From assembly GCF_900106585.1 (NCBI RefSeq), contig NZ_FNWH01000006.1, forward strand, positions 558,001 through 622,000: a stretch of 64,000 bases of DNA. The letters are read 5' to 3'. This document shows positions 53,695-61,764 of this stretch, one piece after another. A program made the translations under genes and the position numbers. Under the pieces are notes generated by a model. The model saw nothing but the letters and a program-made list of their open reading frames with translations. It searched no databases and was not told the DNA's origin. The stretch is from Acidaminococcus timonensis. GTDB lineage: Bacteria; Bacillota; Negativicutes; Acidaminococcales; Acidaminococcaceae. Within the stretch, counting starts at the first letter, position 1. Each line of letters opens with the position of its first letter.

Positions 53695-54697
53695 GTTTAC
53701 TTCTCAGATTCTGAATGATATGTTCAGGATCTTTTTTTATTTCTTCTACTATTAATTCAATGGCAGCATCGCTATACGAATATAGTGTTTGTGTCCCTAT
53801 TTCGTATTTATAACACAGCTTTGGGTTTTCTTTAATCTGATAGAATTTGACGATACAATCAAAATTGTTAGTCGTAAATGTATTATATTTTTCATCCGTT
53901 GGTAATTTTGAAGGATTTATAAAATTTATCCCTTCCATTTTTAACTTTTTATTTATTAATTCGATACATTTACCTCTTCTATGAGGACATAATTTTTGCA
54001 TATCTTTAGTATCTTTTATGATAAAAGCTGCTTCTTTCGCATCTTTTGCAATTCGTACGGTAGTTGAAGCTAAATCAGCTTTTTTAGTAATATAAATATC
54101 ATGTTTAATCATAACCGCATATCTATCGTTCCCATTTTCTGGCATAGAATCATTTAACCTGCCAACAGTTTGTAAAACACGATTAGCAATTTCCTGCGGA
54201 TAACGAGCATGTACCTCTTCCGGGCTGATTGGCGATAGCTTAACAGACAGTACTAGGAAATTAGATGGAATATTTTTTGTTATATCGATACCAAAAAATT
54301 CGGCAAGTTTATTCGTATAATTCAGCACACAAGACTGAAAAAAAGGAACATAGATTTGTTCATATTCTTCGGTAATAAAATGAGTACTGGTATTCCTTAA
54401 ATCAATAATTTGTTCAAGATTCATACGAAGAGGATCTTTTTTATTTGTGAAGACTTGTTCAATGCAGTTGAAAAGAGTCTTTGTTCTTTTCTTATCGTTC
54501 GAGTAGTAAATGCTTTCTTCCCCATCTCTCTTTATTAAATACGCTTTTAGCATTAATTCCCATGCATTGCAAATAAAGAAGGAGAAACCTTCTACGCGAT
54601 ATTTAATAGTTGGTTTGTTATACAACTCAATTCCTACGATAAAAGCTTCCTGGCTTTTTTCGAGCAATTGATTGATTAGATTCTGTTTTTTATCCAT
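53681..54697 (-). CDS. DUF3644 protein with HEPN-type RNase motif
   Basis: Protein of 338 residues. The N-terminal 120 residues match the DUF3644 pattern (SFFICNAWELMLKAYLIKRDG) and contain Arg104-Asn105-x-x-x-His109 (LRNTSTHF), the R-x4-H signature of HEPN ribonucleases. The C-terminal 150 residues are beta/alpha, unassigned. The gene is far more AT-rich than its neighbours, typical of a phage-borne defence or abortive-infection cargo gene. The ATG at 54697 has AGAAAGG nine bases upstream; upstream in-frame ATGs overlap that site. It lies between integrase and repressor, where prophages often carry such genes, and probably is expressed in the lysogen. Confidence 0.75.
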   Translation of the reverse strand: MDKKQNLINQLLEKSQEAFIVGIELYNKPTIKYRVEGFSFFICNAWELMLKAYLIKRDGEESIYYSNDKKRTKTLFNCIEQVFTNKKDPLRMNLEQIIDLRNTSTHFITEEYEQIYVPFFQSCVLNYTNKLAEFFGIDITKNIPSNFLVLSVKLSPISPEEVHARYPQEIANRVLQTVGRLNDSMPENGNDRYAVMIKHDIYITKKADLASTTVRIAKDAKEAAFIIKDTKDMQKLCPHRRGKCIELINKKLKMEGINFINPSKLPTDEKYNTFTTNNFDCIVKFYQIKENPKLCYKYEIGTQTLYSYSDAAIELIVEEIKKDPEHIIQNLRSKQKKS

Positions 54698-54755
54698 AAT
54701 CATCATCCTTTCTGTAACATTTGACCTCTCGATATCGAGGGGCTTTTTCTTTCCC

Positions 54756-55415
54756 TCAAAACTTCCTTCTCAGCTCCACCACCTTGCCGATGATCCGGAT
54801 GGGGAGGTCCTGGATTTGCTCCCTGGTATAAAAATGGGGGCTGTACACGCCGACGTTATGACCAATCAACGTCAGCCCGTCCGGCCCTTCTTTGACTTCC
54901 TTCACTGTGGCATCGTTGCCGTTCACCAGCACGATGGCGATTTCTCCGTTCTCCACCTCCGGCTGCTGCCTGACGATGACCACATCACCCTCGTGGAGCG
55001 TGGGCTCCATGCTTCGCCCCTTGACCTGCAAGGCGAAATAGGTTCCGCTTTTGGCCATCTGGGCGGGGATCTCTTCGTAGTCGATGATGTCAGTGATGGC
55101 CTCGATGGGGATGCCCGCCACCACACGGCCTAGCACCGGAATGCGGACGCCACGGGTGGGCTGGGGCTTACTGGACACCACAACGGGCTGGTTGGTGTTC
55201 AATGCCTTCAGCATTTCATCCAGGCTCATTCCCATCGCACTTGCAATAGCTTTCATTTTTTCGAGAGTGGGGGCTACGGGCTCTTTAGTTTTCGGATTAT
55301 AAATTTTTTCAAGTACGCCGATATATGCTTTACTAATACCAGAAATATTAGCAAAATCTTGCATTGATAAATTGTGATTCTTCCTATATTCTTTAATTAA
55401 TTCACCTACATACAT
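54756..55415 (-). CDS. CI-type prophage repressor with S24 (LexA-like) peptidase domain
   Basis: Protein of 219 residues. An XRE helix-turn-helix occupies 1-65 (MQDFANISGISKAYIGVLE). Residues about 95-219 are the self-cleaving domain: Ala-Gly cleavage site in VVAGIPIE, nucleophile Ser in GRSMEPTLHEGD and Lys in ATVKEV. RecA-stimulated cleavage would induce the prophage. The ATG at 55415 has GGAGGTG upstream. It is transcribed away from cro across the operators at 55448-55516. Confidence 0.93.
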   Translation of the reverse strand: MYVGELIKEYRKNHNLSMQDFANISGISKAYIGVLEKIYNPKTKEPVAPTLEKMKAIASAMGMSLDEMLKALNTNQPVVVSSKPQPTRGVRIPVLGRVVAGIPIEAITDIIDYEEIPAQMAKSGTYFALQVKGRSMEPTLHEGDVVIVRQQPEVENGEIAIVLVNGNDATVKEVKEGPDGLTLIGHNVGVYSPHFYTREQIQDLPIRIIGKVVELRRKF

Positions 55416-55447
55416 GAGAAACACCTCCATGCCTGTATTGTATAAAA

Positions 55448-55480
55448 TTTTAGACAAGAAAACAAGTTTTTTGTCTAAAA
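55448..55480. promoter_or_regulatory. Operator O1 in the repressor-cro intergenic region
   Basis: Perfect 10-base inverted arms TTTTAGACAA (55448-55457) and TTGTCTAAAA (55471-55480) with a 13-base spacer. The half site TTGTCTA is shared with the other operators. Confidence 0.75.
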
Positions 55481-55483
55481 TAG

Positions 55484-55512
55484 TTGACATTCCCTCACTT
55501 GTCTAATATAAT
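55484..55512 (+). promoter_or_regulatory. Early rightward promoter of the prophage
   Basis: Perfect consensus TTGACA (55484-55489) and TATAAT (55507-55512) with 17-base spacing. Such strength requires the repressor to be held down. It drives cro and probably the replication genes. Confidence 0.92.
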
Positions 55513-55516
55513 AGAC
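55501..55516. promoter_or_regulatory. Operator O2 covering the early promoter -10 box
   Basis: GTCTA-ATATAA-TAGAC is a perfect dyad lying on TATAAT. Repressor bound here would block the early promoter directly. Confidence 0.8.
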
Positions 55517-55537
55517 GCATAGAAAGGAGGGAGCTAC

Positions 55538-55726
55538 ATGTATAAGGTAAAACTGATGAGAGAAAAGTTAGGGTGGACACAAGAAAAACTATCCGAAATT
55601 AGCGGTGTGTCTAGAGCCTTGATTTCCATGCTCGAAACGTCTGACGAAACAAAAACTTCTACCGGCACTCTGCTGAAATTGGCGAAGGCGATGAATTGCA
55701 AAGTAGCAGATATTTTTGTGGCTTAA
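55538..55726 (+). CDS. Cro-like XRE-family regulator
   Basis: Protein of 62 residues that is a single helix-turn-helix (MREKLGWTQEKLSEISGVSRALISMLE) plus two closing helices. It is the first gene from the early promoter and divergent from the repressor, so a Cro role is likely. AGAAAGGAGGGAGC precedes the ATG. Confidence 0.88.
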   Translation: MYKVKLMREKLGWTQEKLSEISGVSRALISMLETSDETKTSTGTLLKLAKAMNCKVADIFVA

Positions 55727-55728
55727 CC

Positions 55729-55744
55729 GTCCAATATAATAGAC
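55729..55744. promoter_or_regulatory. Operator O3 between cro and the next gene
   Basis: GTCCAATATAATAGAC differs from O2 at one of 16 bases. It lies just behind cro and contains TATAAT, so it may cover a second promoter for the following genes. Confidence 0.7.
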
Positions 55745-55777
55745 GATACATAAAAAAGACAAGAAAGGAGGTCCGCC

Positions 55778-56101
55778 ATGGAATCGCCGCTGATGAATGT
55801 GAAAGAAACGGCAGCGTATCTCCACGTGGGGAAATCCACCGTTTACAAGCTGGAAGCCGATGGGGTGCTGCACCGGGTCAACAGTGCAGGGCGCATCCGG
55901 TTTTCCAGGGATGAAGTCGAAAAAACCGTCATGGACAAGGTCCACAACGGTTGGAAAAGCTCCCGGGAAAGGGAGCTGGAGCGGGAAATTGCCCGCAAGG
56001 ATGCCACCATCCAGAAGCTGAAAAGCCTGCTGTACAGGCTGGCGTCTGGGGTCATGGATGGGCTGGGAAAGGAAGGACTACTTGAACCAGAAAAACGATG
56101 A
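55778..56101 (+). CDS. Excisionase-type helix-turn-helix protein
   Basis: Protein of 107 residues. The first 55 are a winged-helix of the HTH_17/excisionase type (LMNVKETAAYLHVGKSTVYKLEADGVLHRVNSAGRIRFSRDEVE). The rest is a charged coiled coil (SRERELEREIARKDATIQKLKSLL). It could be the excisionase for the integrase or an early regulator. AAGGAGG precedes the ATG. Confidence 0.78.
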   Translation: MESPLMNVKETAAYLHVGKSTVYKLEADGVLHRVNSAGRIRFSRDEVEKTVMDKVHNGWKSSRERELEREIARKDATIQKLKSLLYRLASGVMDGLGKEGLLEPEKR

Positions 56102-56258
56102 AACCTACCAGCGCCGGGACGTGTGCTGGTACGGGCACATCTTCCGCCGCTATGAGGACGCAGTGACAGCCCGGCAGTATAGCCGCTGGCACAGCGACTT
56201 TGACCGGATTGTCAAGGTCTGGGGCGGCTGGAAGATCGTGCCAGCAGGAAGGGAGTGA
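56082..56258 (+). CDS. Small phage protein, function unknown
   Basis: About 58 residues from a TTG at 56082, which AAAGGAAGGA precedes; an upstream ATG at 56058 is in frame but lies deep in the previous gene. Trp/Tyr/Arg-rich (DVCWYGHIFRRYEDAV, WGGWKIVPAG). No family recognised. It overlaps the previous gene by 20 bases and ends seven before the next. Confidence 0.55.
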   Translation: MNQKNDETYQRRDVCWYGHIFRRYEDAVTARQYSRWHSDFDRIVKVWGGWKIVPAGRE

Positions 56259-56264
56259 AAGAGC

Positions 56265-56714
56265 ATGGATGCGGAAATGATGGAGAACGTCCGGCAGAAC
56301 GAAAAATACTACCGGATCAAAGCAGGGGTCTCCGCCAAGCACATCGGCGAGATCACAGGACACTATGATTCCTGGATCATCATGTTTGAATCCAGCGTGA
56401 TCAAGAACCTGAGAGAGCAGGATCTGCAGAAGATTGCCGAGGCCCTGGGGGTGAAGCTCAAGGACCTGGTGAAGCCAGCAAGGAAACCGGTCCTTTCCAT
56501 CACGAAGGAAGAACACGAGAGAGGGCTGAAGAATCTGGAGAAGATCCGGATCCACCGGAAACTGACCCGGCAGCAGTTCAACGCCATCCTGGGGCTGAGC
56601 AAGGACTATTTCCGGAAGGTCATGGTCGGCTACAGCCACTTCGGAATCAAGTCCTGGTGGCGGATTGCCGATGCCCTTCACATGGATCTGAAAGTACTGA
56701 TAGGGAGGGAATGA
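56265..56714 (+). CDS. Phage protein with two helix-turn-helix-like halves
   Basis: Protein of 149 residues. Both halves resemble XRE domains: IKAGVSAKHIGEITGHYDSWIIMFE...DLQKIAEALGVKLKDLV and RIHRKLTRQQFNAILGLSKDYFRKVM...WWRIADALHMDLKVLI, each ending with the same alpha-helical tail. An internal duplication seems likely. Probably a phage regulator; target unknown. GAAGGGAG stands upstream. Confidence 0.65.
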   Translation: MDAEMMENVRQNEKYYRIKAGVSAKHIGEITGHYDSWIIMFESSVIKNLREQDLQKIAEALGVKLKDLVKPARKPVLSITKEEHERGLKNLEKIRIHRKLTRQQFNAILGLSKDYFRKVMVGYSHFGIKSWWRIADALHMDLKVLIGRE

Positions 56715-56716
56715 AG

Positions 56717-56998
56717 ATGGAGCTGAACAAGATTTGCGCTGCGGCCATCATCACCCTGGGCGCACTCACCATGGCATGCCACGCCGGGCAGGCCGTCCAG
56801 GAACGCCGGAATCCCCAGTACACGATGGTATCCCGCCGGGTGATGGCCGGGGAAACGCTGTGGGAAATCTGCAGCAAGGTCAACCAGGGCCGTGAGGACG
56901 TCTGGGAAGTCATCGACCGGGTTCGCCTGGACAACGACATCAAAGACCCGGGAGCCCTGGAACCGGGTCAGATCATCACGATTAGGGTAAAAAAATAA
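56717..56998 (+). CDS. Small membrane-anchored LysM-like protein
   Basis: Protein of 93 residues with a hydrophobic N-terminus (ICAAAIITLGALTMACHAG) and one LysM-like domain (YTMVSRRVMAGETLWEICSKVN...ALEPGQIITIRV). It might sit in the envelope of the lysogen or assist exclusion or lysis; unknown. The ATG at 56717 has GGAGG eight bases upstream; the ATG at 56711 overlaps the previous stop but is too close to that site. Confidence 0.7.
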   Translation: MELNKICAAAIITLGALTMACHAGQAVQERRNPQYTMVSRRVMAGETLWEICSKVNQGREDVWEVIDRVRLDNDIKDPGALEPGQIITIRVKK

Positions 56999-56999
56999 T

Positions 57000-57028
57000 G
57001 GCTACCAGCACTGCAATGCTGATAGCCA
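57000..57028. other. Hairpin upstream of gam
   Basis: GGCTA-CAGCA and TGCTG-TAGCC arms pair with one unpaired base on each side. No T-run follows, so it is more likely an RNA processing or protection element than a terminator. Confidence 0.45.
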
Positions 57029-57077
57029 GGAAATGAAGTTGGAACCTTCGTCTCCATTATAACATGGAGGAATGACT

Positions 57078-57641
57078 ATGAATAGCTTGAAACAGCCTGA
57101 AACGTTCAGGTATATGACAAATGAAGAATCTTTCCTGGCTGCAACAGCGCCAGAGGAACCGGATCGTTGGCAACCAACGGATGACAGCGGAGCAGAGTGG
57201 TGCCTGAAGAAAATTTCCGAAAAACAATTGGAAATCATGCAGAAAGAGCAATTCGTCAGACAGCAGATCCAGCAACTCAACGATTGGCTGAACAGCGAAA
57301 CAAAGACGCTGAAAGACGAACAGGCCCACCTGGAATCCTTGCTTCAGGGATACGCTGTGAAAGCCCTGGAAGGAAAGAAAAAGCGCTCCATCTCTTTACC
57401 ATCCGGGCGGTTTGGCTTTAGGAAGCAGCCTCCGAAAATTGAAAAGGACGATGCTGCATTACTGGATTATTGTGATCACTATCAGTCAGAGTTTATCAAG
57501 GTGAAAAAATCGGTTGACTGGGCTGGGCTGAAAAAATCCTGTACCCTTGATGGCAATCATTATGTGACGAAAGACGGAGAGATTTTACCTGGCGTAACGG
57601 TTACCGAACAAGATCCGAAATTCACGGTGGAGGTGAAGTGA
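57078..57641 (+). CDS. Host-nuclease inhibitor Gam-like protein
   Basis: Protein of 187 residues with the Mu-Gam pattern: a long central coiled coil (KISEKQLEIMQKEQFVRQQIQQLNDWLNSETKTLKDEQAHLESLLQGY) followed by RSISLPSGRFGFRKQPPKIEKDD and a small C-terminal sheet. Gam binds DNA ends and shields them from RecBCD/AddAB. The ATG at 57078 is eight bases from GGAGG; that at 57072 is adjacent to it. Confidence 0.85.
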   Translation: MNSLKQPETFRYMTNEESFLAATAPEEPDRWQPTDDSGAEWCLKKISEKQLEIMQKEQFVRQQIQQLNDWLNSETKTLKDEQAHLESLLQGYAVKALEGKKKRSISLPSGRFGFRKQPPKIEKDDAALLDYCDHYQSEFIKVKKSVDWAGLKKSCTLDGNHYVTKDGEILPGVTVTEQDPKFTVEVK

Positions 57642-57643
57642 TC

Positions 57644-58276
57644 ATGGGAATGGCTGTATTCGTAATTGGATTTTCTGGCAGCGGGAAATCTGCCAGCCTT
57701 CGAAATTTCCAGCCGGACGAGGTTGGTGTGTTCAGCGTTGCCGGGAAACGGCTGCCGTTTCAGTCTGATCTTAAGGTAGCAATGAATTCCAACTACCAAA
57801 CCATTGAAGCCTCATTGAAACGGAACGGGCTCCGTGCCTATGTGATTGATGACAGCCAGTATCTCCTGGCATTCGACAGTTTCCGGAGAGCGAAGGAGAC
57901 CAGCTATCAGAAGTTCACCGATTATGCTGTTAGCTTCTATCAGCTTCTGGACACAATCAAGCAGACTGACCCGGACACCATCGTTTATCTGCTGCACCAT
58001 GCAGAAGAAACCGACCGGGGCATGATCAAAGCAAAGACCATCGGCAAGATGCTGGACAACCAGCTTGTGCTGGAAGGGCTGTGCGAAATCGTACTGTATG
58101 CCGAAACGGACGGTAAGAAATATCAGTTTCTTACCCAAAGCAATGGCTTTACGACAGCCAAGAGCCCAATGGGGATGTTCCCTTTGGAAATTCCCAATGA
58201 CCTGAAGGCTGTAGACAGCCGGATCCGTGAATTTTACCACATGAAACCTACTGTTGATAAGGAGGAAACGAAATGA
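57644..58276 (+). CDS. Phage P-loop ATPase (Sak4-like or phage nucleotide-binding protein)
   Basis: Protein of 210 residues with Walker A IGFSGSGKSAS near the start and Walker B-like YVIDDSQYLL. The layout matches the family of small phage ATPases that act in recombination or annealing next to an SSB. It overlaps DUF669 by four bases. GGTGGAGGTG precedes the chosen ATG. Confidence 0.75.
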   Translation: MGMAVFVIGFSGSGKSASLRNFQPDEVGVFSVAGKRLPFQSDLKVAMNSNYQTIEASLKRNGLRAYVIDDSQYLLAFDSFRRAKETSYQKFTDYAVSFYQLLDTIKQTDPDTIVYLLHHAEETDRGMIKAKTIGKMLDNQLVLEGLCEIVLYAETDGKKYQFLTQSNGFTTAKSPMGMFPLEIPNDLKAVDSRIREFYHMKPTVDKEETK

Positions 58277-58851
58277 GACAAATCGACTGGGACAATGTTC
58301 AAGAAAAACAAGCTGGCAGCTTCGACCGGCCGCCTGTTGGTGGTTACGTGCTGACCATCATGGAAGCACATGAGGACGAACCCAAGGAGTACTATCGGCT
58401 GTACTGGGACTATGCTGAAGGCGAATGGGAAGGCTACCGGGAAGCCCTGTTCCAGACCCGTGGCTGGAATCTACCGATTTTTTATCGTTCCTACAAGAAT
58501 TCTGCCCAAGGTTTCTTCAAAACCTTCATGCAGGTGCTGCAGGACAGCAACCCACGGTTCGATTGGCATGCCTGGACGAAGGCAGGCGGTAAAGATGCAG
58601 CCCTGAACGGTCTGAAGTTCGGTGCGGTTATCGGTGAAGAAGAATACATTGGACGGGACGGAAAAACGAAAATCCGCCAGGTTATCACTGAGGTTCTGCC
58701 CATTGCCAAAATCCACGCCGGTGATTTCAAGGTTCCTGAACTGAAGAAGCTGAAAGGTGATGCTCAGAAGCCCATTCCTGATGTTAAGCCGGCCGCTCCT
58801 GCTGCGGCAGCTCCGTCCCCGACTTATGACGAGACGCAATGTCCGTTCTGA
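58273..58851 (+). CDS. DUF669 phage protein with SSB-like acidic tail
   Basis: Protein of 192 residues matching DUF669 (DWDNVQEKQAGSFDRPPVGGYVLTI, GRDGKTKIRQVITEVLPIAKIHAGDFKVPELKKL). A Pro/Ala-rich linker leads to the tail YDETQCPF, like the acidic tip ending Pro-Phe of single-strand DNA-binding proteins. A role as phage SSB is inferred. It lies between the ATPase and primase genes and overlaps both. Confidence 0.78.
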   Translation: MRQIDWDNVQEKQAGSFDRPPVGGYVLTIMEAHEDEPKEYYRLYWDYAEGEWEGYREALFQTRGWNLPIFYRSYKNSAQGFFKTFMQVLQDSNPRFDWHAWTKAGGKDAALNGLKFGAVIGEEEYIGRDGKTKIRQVITEVLPIAKIHAGDFKVPELKKLKGDAQKPIPDVKPAAPAAAAPSPTYDETQCPF

Positions 58852-61442
58852 CTGAAGGAGAAATCCTTTCGAAACTGAACAATGTGCACAAACGGGGCAA
58901 TGGCCTGGTTGCCGAGTGCCCCGTTTGCCATGATGATCATCATCTGTACATCAACCGGGAAGGAGATAAGCTGCTGCTGTACTGCCAGAAGTGCAAAGCA
59001 AAATATCCGGAGATCATAAAAGCCCTGGATATCCAGCCAGCAGTGCAGCAGCCAAAACCGTCCCGGAAACCAAAAGACCACGGCAAACAAATCGAAGAGA
59101 TCCGCTATACGTACCGGGCGCCGTCGGGGAAGCCTGAGTATCAGAAGGTACGGAGAAAATTCGAAGACGGGCACAAGGTGTTCAGTTTCTGTTTCACCAA
59201 TGAAAACGGTCAGGTGCAGTATAAAAAGCCAGAAGGCTGTGACAACCTGTATAACCTGGACCGGATGGCAGCGGCGGATCCTTCTACCATCCTGTATATC
59301 GTAGAAGGGGAAAAATGTGCCGATGCCATGACTTCGCAGGGTTTTTTGGCTACCAGTACCAACACGGGAAGCCAGAAGAACCTGAAGCTGTCGGACGTTG
59401 ACCGGCAGATGCTGGATAAGTTCAAGCGGAAAGTCATCATTCCAGATCATGATGACCCGGGTATGGACTATGCCCATGCCTGGGAAAATTTGGGAGCGAA
59501 GATCTTTCCCTGGGAAGAAATCTGGCCCACCATCCAGAAAAAGCAGGATGTGGCCGACTACTTCCAGCAGGGCGGGGACCCGGAACGTATCCGGAACTGG
59601 AAATACCCTGCAGCCGATTTCACGGAGGAATATTTTTCTGGTCTGGATCGGGCTGAGATGATCAAGCCGGCGCTCTTTGCTGGAATCAATGCTATCAGCG
59701 ATCCCATGGAACGGCAGCAGGCGGAAAGCCTGGCGTCATTCCGGGCCAAAGAGCTGGGGATTACACGAGAGTACCAGAAAAACTACAAGGCGTGGAGGGC
59801 TGCCCAGGCTCAGGCCAATAAAGGAAGCAAGAATACCACGAAATTCAGCAACCAGCCGGTTGTGCTGGAATGCGGCGACTGGATTGCTGATGATGACGGT
59901 GTGAGAAAGATGGAAGCCTCTGGCAACGGTGAATTCCGTTATGCGTGGGCCAGCCCCATCCCTATCCTGCCGACGGAGATCCTGATGAACCAGGAAACCG
60001 CCACGGAGAAAATCAGGCTGAGCTACTACAAGCCGGACGGCTGGCGTTCCTGTGTAGTGCCCAGGGAAATCGCTGCCAACAGCAGCAAGATTGTTGCCCT
60101 GGCCAACATGGGAGTTGAGGTAAACAGCGACAACGCCAAGAATCTGGTGAAGTACCTGGCAGGCTGTGTGGCCCTGAACCCGGTCAATTTGCCCAGGGTA
60201 AAGAGCGTGGGGCACTGCGGCTGGGTAGGCGGGGAATTTGTCCCTTATACAGACGAAATCAGCCTGGACAGCACCGATGAATACGGCACGCTGATTGACT
60301 CTATTACGGAGAAAGGAACACTGGGGGAATGGCTGGCAGCGGTAAAACCGCTGCTGGGAAACTTGTACCTTCGGTTAGCCATTGCTGCCAGCCTGGCAGC
60401 CCCGCTGATTAAGCCTCTGGGGGCGCTGTCTTTTGTCTTCCATCTGTGGGGCGGCACCGGGGCAGGGAAGACTGTGGGTCTAATGGTTGCGGCCTCCGTA
60501 TGGGGGAATCCGGCACCCGGGAAGCTGGTGCAGAGCATGAACAACACGGTGAACTTCACCACCGGCTGTGCTGCCACGTTGGGAAATCTGCCGTTTTTCG
60601 GGGACGAACTTCAGACCATCAAATCGAAATTCGATGATTATGATCAGTTCATCCACCAGATTACAGCTGAAGTAAGCCGGGGCCGGATGGACCAGACGGG
60701 CAGGATACAGCTGCAGAAAAGCTGGAAAACGGCCTTCCTTTTTACCGGAGAAGAACCCATCAGCCAGACCACCAGCGGTGGCGGCGTGGAAAACCGGCTG
60801 ATTGAAATCGAATGCGTTGACAAGGTAGTGGAGAATGGGCCGGAAACAGTCCAGGCTATTACGAACCAATACGGTACCCTGGGGCCGGCCTACATTGCCA
60901 AACTGCAGGAGAAGGTGGCAGATGGCATCGACCTTCGGGAGGTGTTCAACGACTACCACAGGAAGCTGCTGCAGGCAGAGACGACGGAAAAACAGGCCAT
61001 GGCCATGGGCATCATGATGACTGCGGATGAATTTTTCCGGATGTACTTTGCTCCAGAGCTTCCACCGCTCACGATTTCCCAGGTACAGCCGTTCCTGAAG
61101 ACGACCAGGGAAGTGGACACAGCAGAGCGGGCCTATAACCTGGTCATCGACCTGATTGCCCAGAATAACGAAAACTTCTTCTACAGTATCAAGAATAATT
61201 ACAACGATAAGCAATATCATCATGCTCCTGTTCGGGAGGTGTGGGGGAAGATAGACGGGAATCACGTGTGGATTATCAAGCGAGTATTGGAAAAGCTGCT
61301 CTCTGATAACGGATTAAGCTTCCGGGCGGTATCCAAGAAGTGGGCAACTACAGGCCGGCTGATTCCTACGAAACAGGGAAAGTTTGCTTCTAAGCTCTCA
61401 ATGTCTGGAATCTTTGGGTACTATGTGGAACTTGTCAGATAA
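58839..61442 (+). CDS. Phage primase-helicase (zinc finger, TOPRIM-like, DUF927 ATPase)
   Basis: Protein of 867 residues. A zinc finger is at 27-55 (CPVCHDD...LYCQKCKA). A TOPRIM-like region follows (LYIVEGEKCADAM, VIIPDHDDPGMDYA). The C-terminal half is a DUF927-type ATPase with Walker A WGGTGAGKTVG and LPFFGDELQ. Together it would prime and unwind phage DNA. The iteron region lies just behind it, arguing for an origin there. Confidence 0.88.
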   Translation: MSVLTEGEILSKLNNVHKRGNGLVAECPVCHDDHHLYINREGDKLLLYCQKCKAKYPEIIKALDIQPAVQQPKPSRKPKDHGKQIEEIRYTYRAPSGKPEYQKVRRKFEDGHKVFSFCFTNENGQVQYKKPEGCDNLYNLDRMAAADPSTILYIVEGEKCADAMTSQGFLATSTNTGSQKNLKLSDVDRQMLDKFKRKVIIPDHDDPGMDYAHAWENLGAKIFPWEEIWPTIQKKQDVADYFQQGGDPERIRNWKYPAADFTEEYFSGLDRAEMIKPALFAGINAISDPMERQQAESLASFRAKELGITREYQKNYKAWRAAQAQANKGSKNTTKFSNQPVVLECGDWIADDDGVRKMEASGNGEFRYAWASPIPILPTEILMNQETATEKIRLSYYKPDGWRSCVVPREIAANSSKIVALANMGVEVNSDNAKNLVKYLAGCVALNPVNLPRVKSVGHCGWVGGEFVPYTDEISLDSTDEYGTLIDSITEKGTLGEWLAAVKPLLGNLYLRLAIAASLAAPLIKPLGALSFVFHLWGGTGAGKTVGLMVAASVWGNPAPGKLVQSMNNTVNFTTGCAATLGNLPFFGDELQTIKSKFDDYDQFIHQITAEVSRGRMDQTGRIQLQKSWKTAFLFTGEEPISQTTSGGGVENRLIEIECVDKVVENGPETVQAITNQYGTLGPAYIAKLQEKVADGIDLREVFNDYHRKLLQAETTEKQAMAMGIMMTADEFFRMYFAPELPPLTISQVQPFLKTTREVDTAERAYNLVIDLIAQNNENFFYSIKNNYNDKQYHHAPVREVWGKIDGNHVWIIKRVLEKLLSDNGLSFRAVSKKWATTGRLIPTKQGKFASKLSMSGIFGYYVELVR

Positions 61443-61445
61443 TTT

Positions 61446-61738
61446 TCCTACCTTTATTTTTAAGGTAGGAAGAAGGTAGGAGCTTTTAAAATCCGAAACA
61501 CCGCATGGAGGCTAGTCATTTGATTACCATTCCTACCTTCCTACCATTCCTACCTACATATAAAGATACACGGAAATCAATTTAATTTGAATATCAAAAA
61601 GTCAAGTATGACTCAAATTAAATTATTTTTATATAGCTGTATCTGGAAAAGGTAGGAGGTAGGAAAAACGATGTCGAACTTGATGTGATGCGGGTTTCGA
61701 GTTCCTACCTTTGATTTTCAAAAGGTAGGAAGGTAGGA
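61446..61738. repeat. Iteron array, probable prophage replication origin
   Basis: Eleven copies of the heptamer GGTAGGA or its complement lie at 61446, 61464, 61475, 61531, 61539, 61548, 61651, 61658, 61703, 61724 and 61732 (left ends). In the middle is an AT-rich stretch with a perfect 12-base inverted repeat AATTTAATTTGA (61579-61590) / TCAAATTAAATT (61613-61624). Clustered iterons beside an AT-rich unwinding region and the primase gene fit a replication origin. Confidence 0.78.
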
Positions 61739-61764
61739 AATTTCAACGAAAGTGAGTGTAAAAA

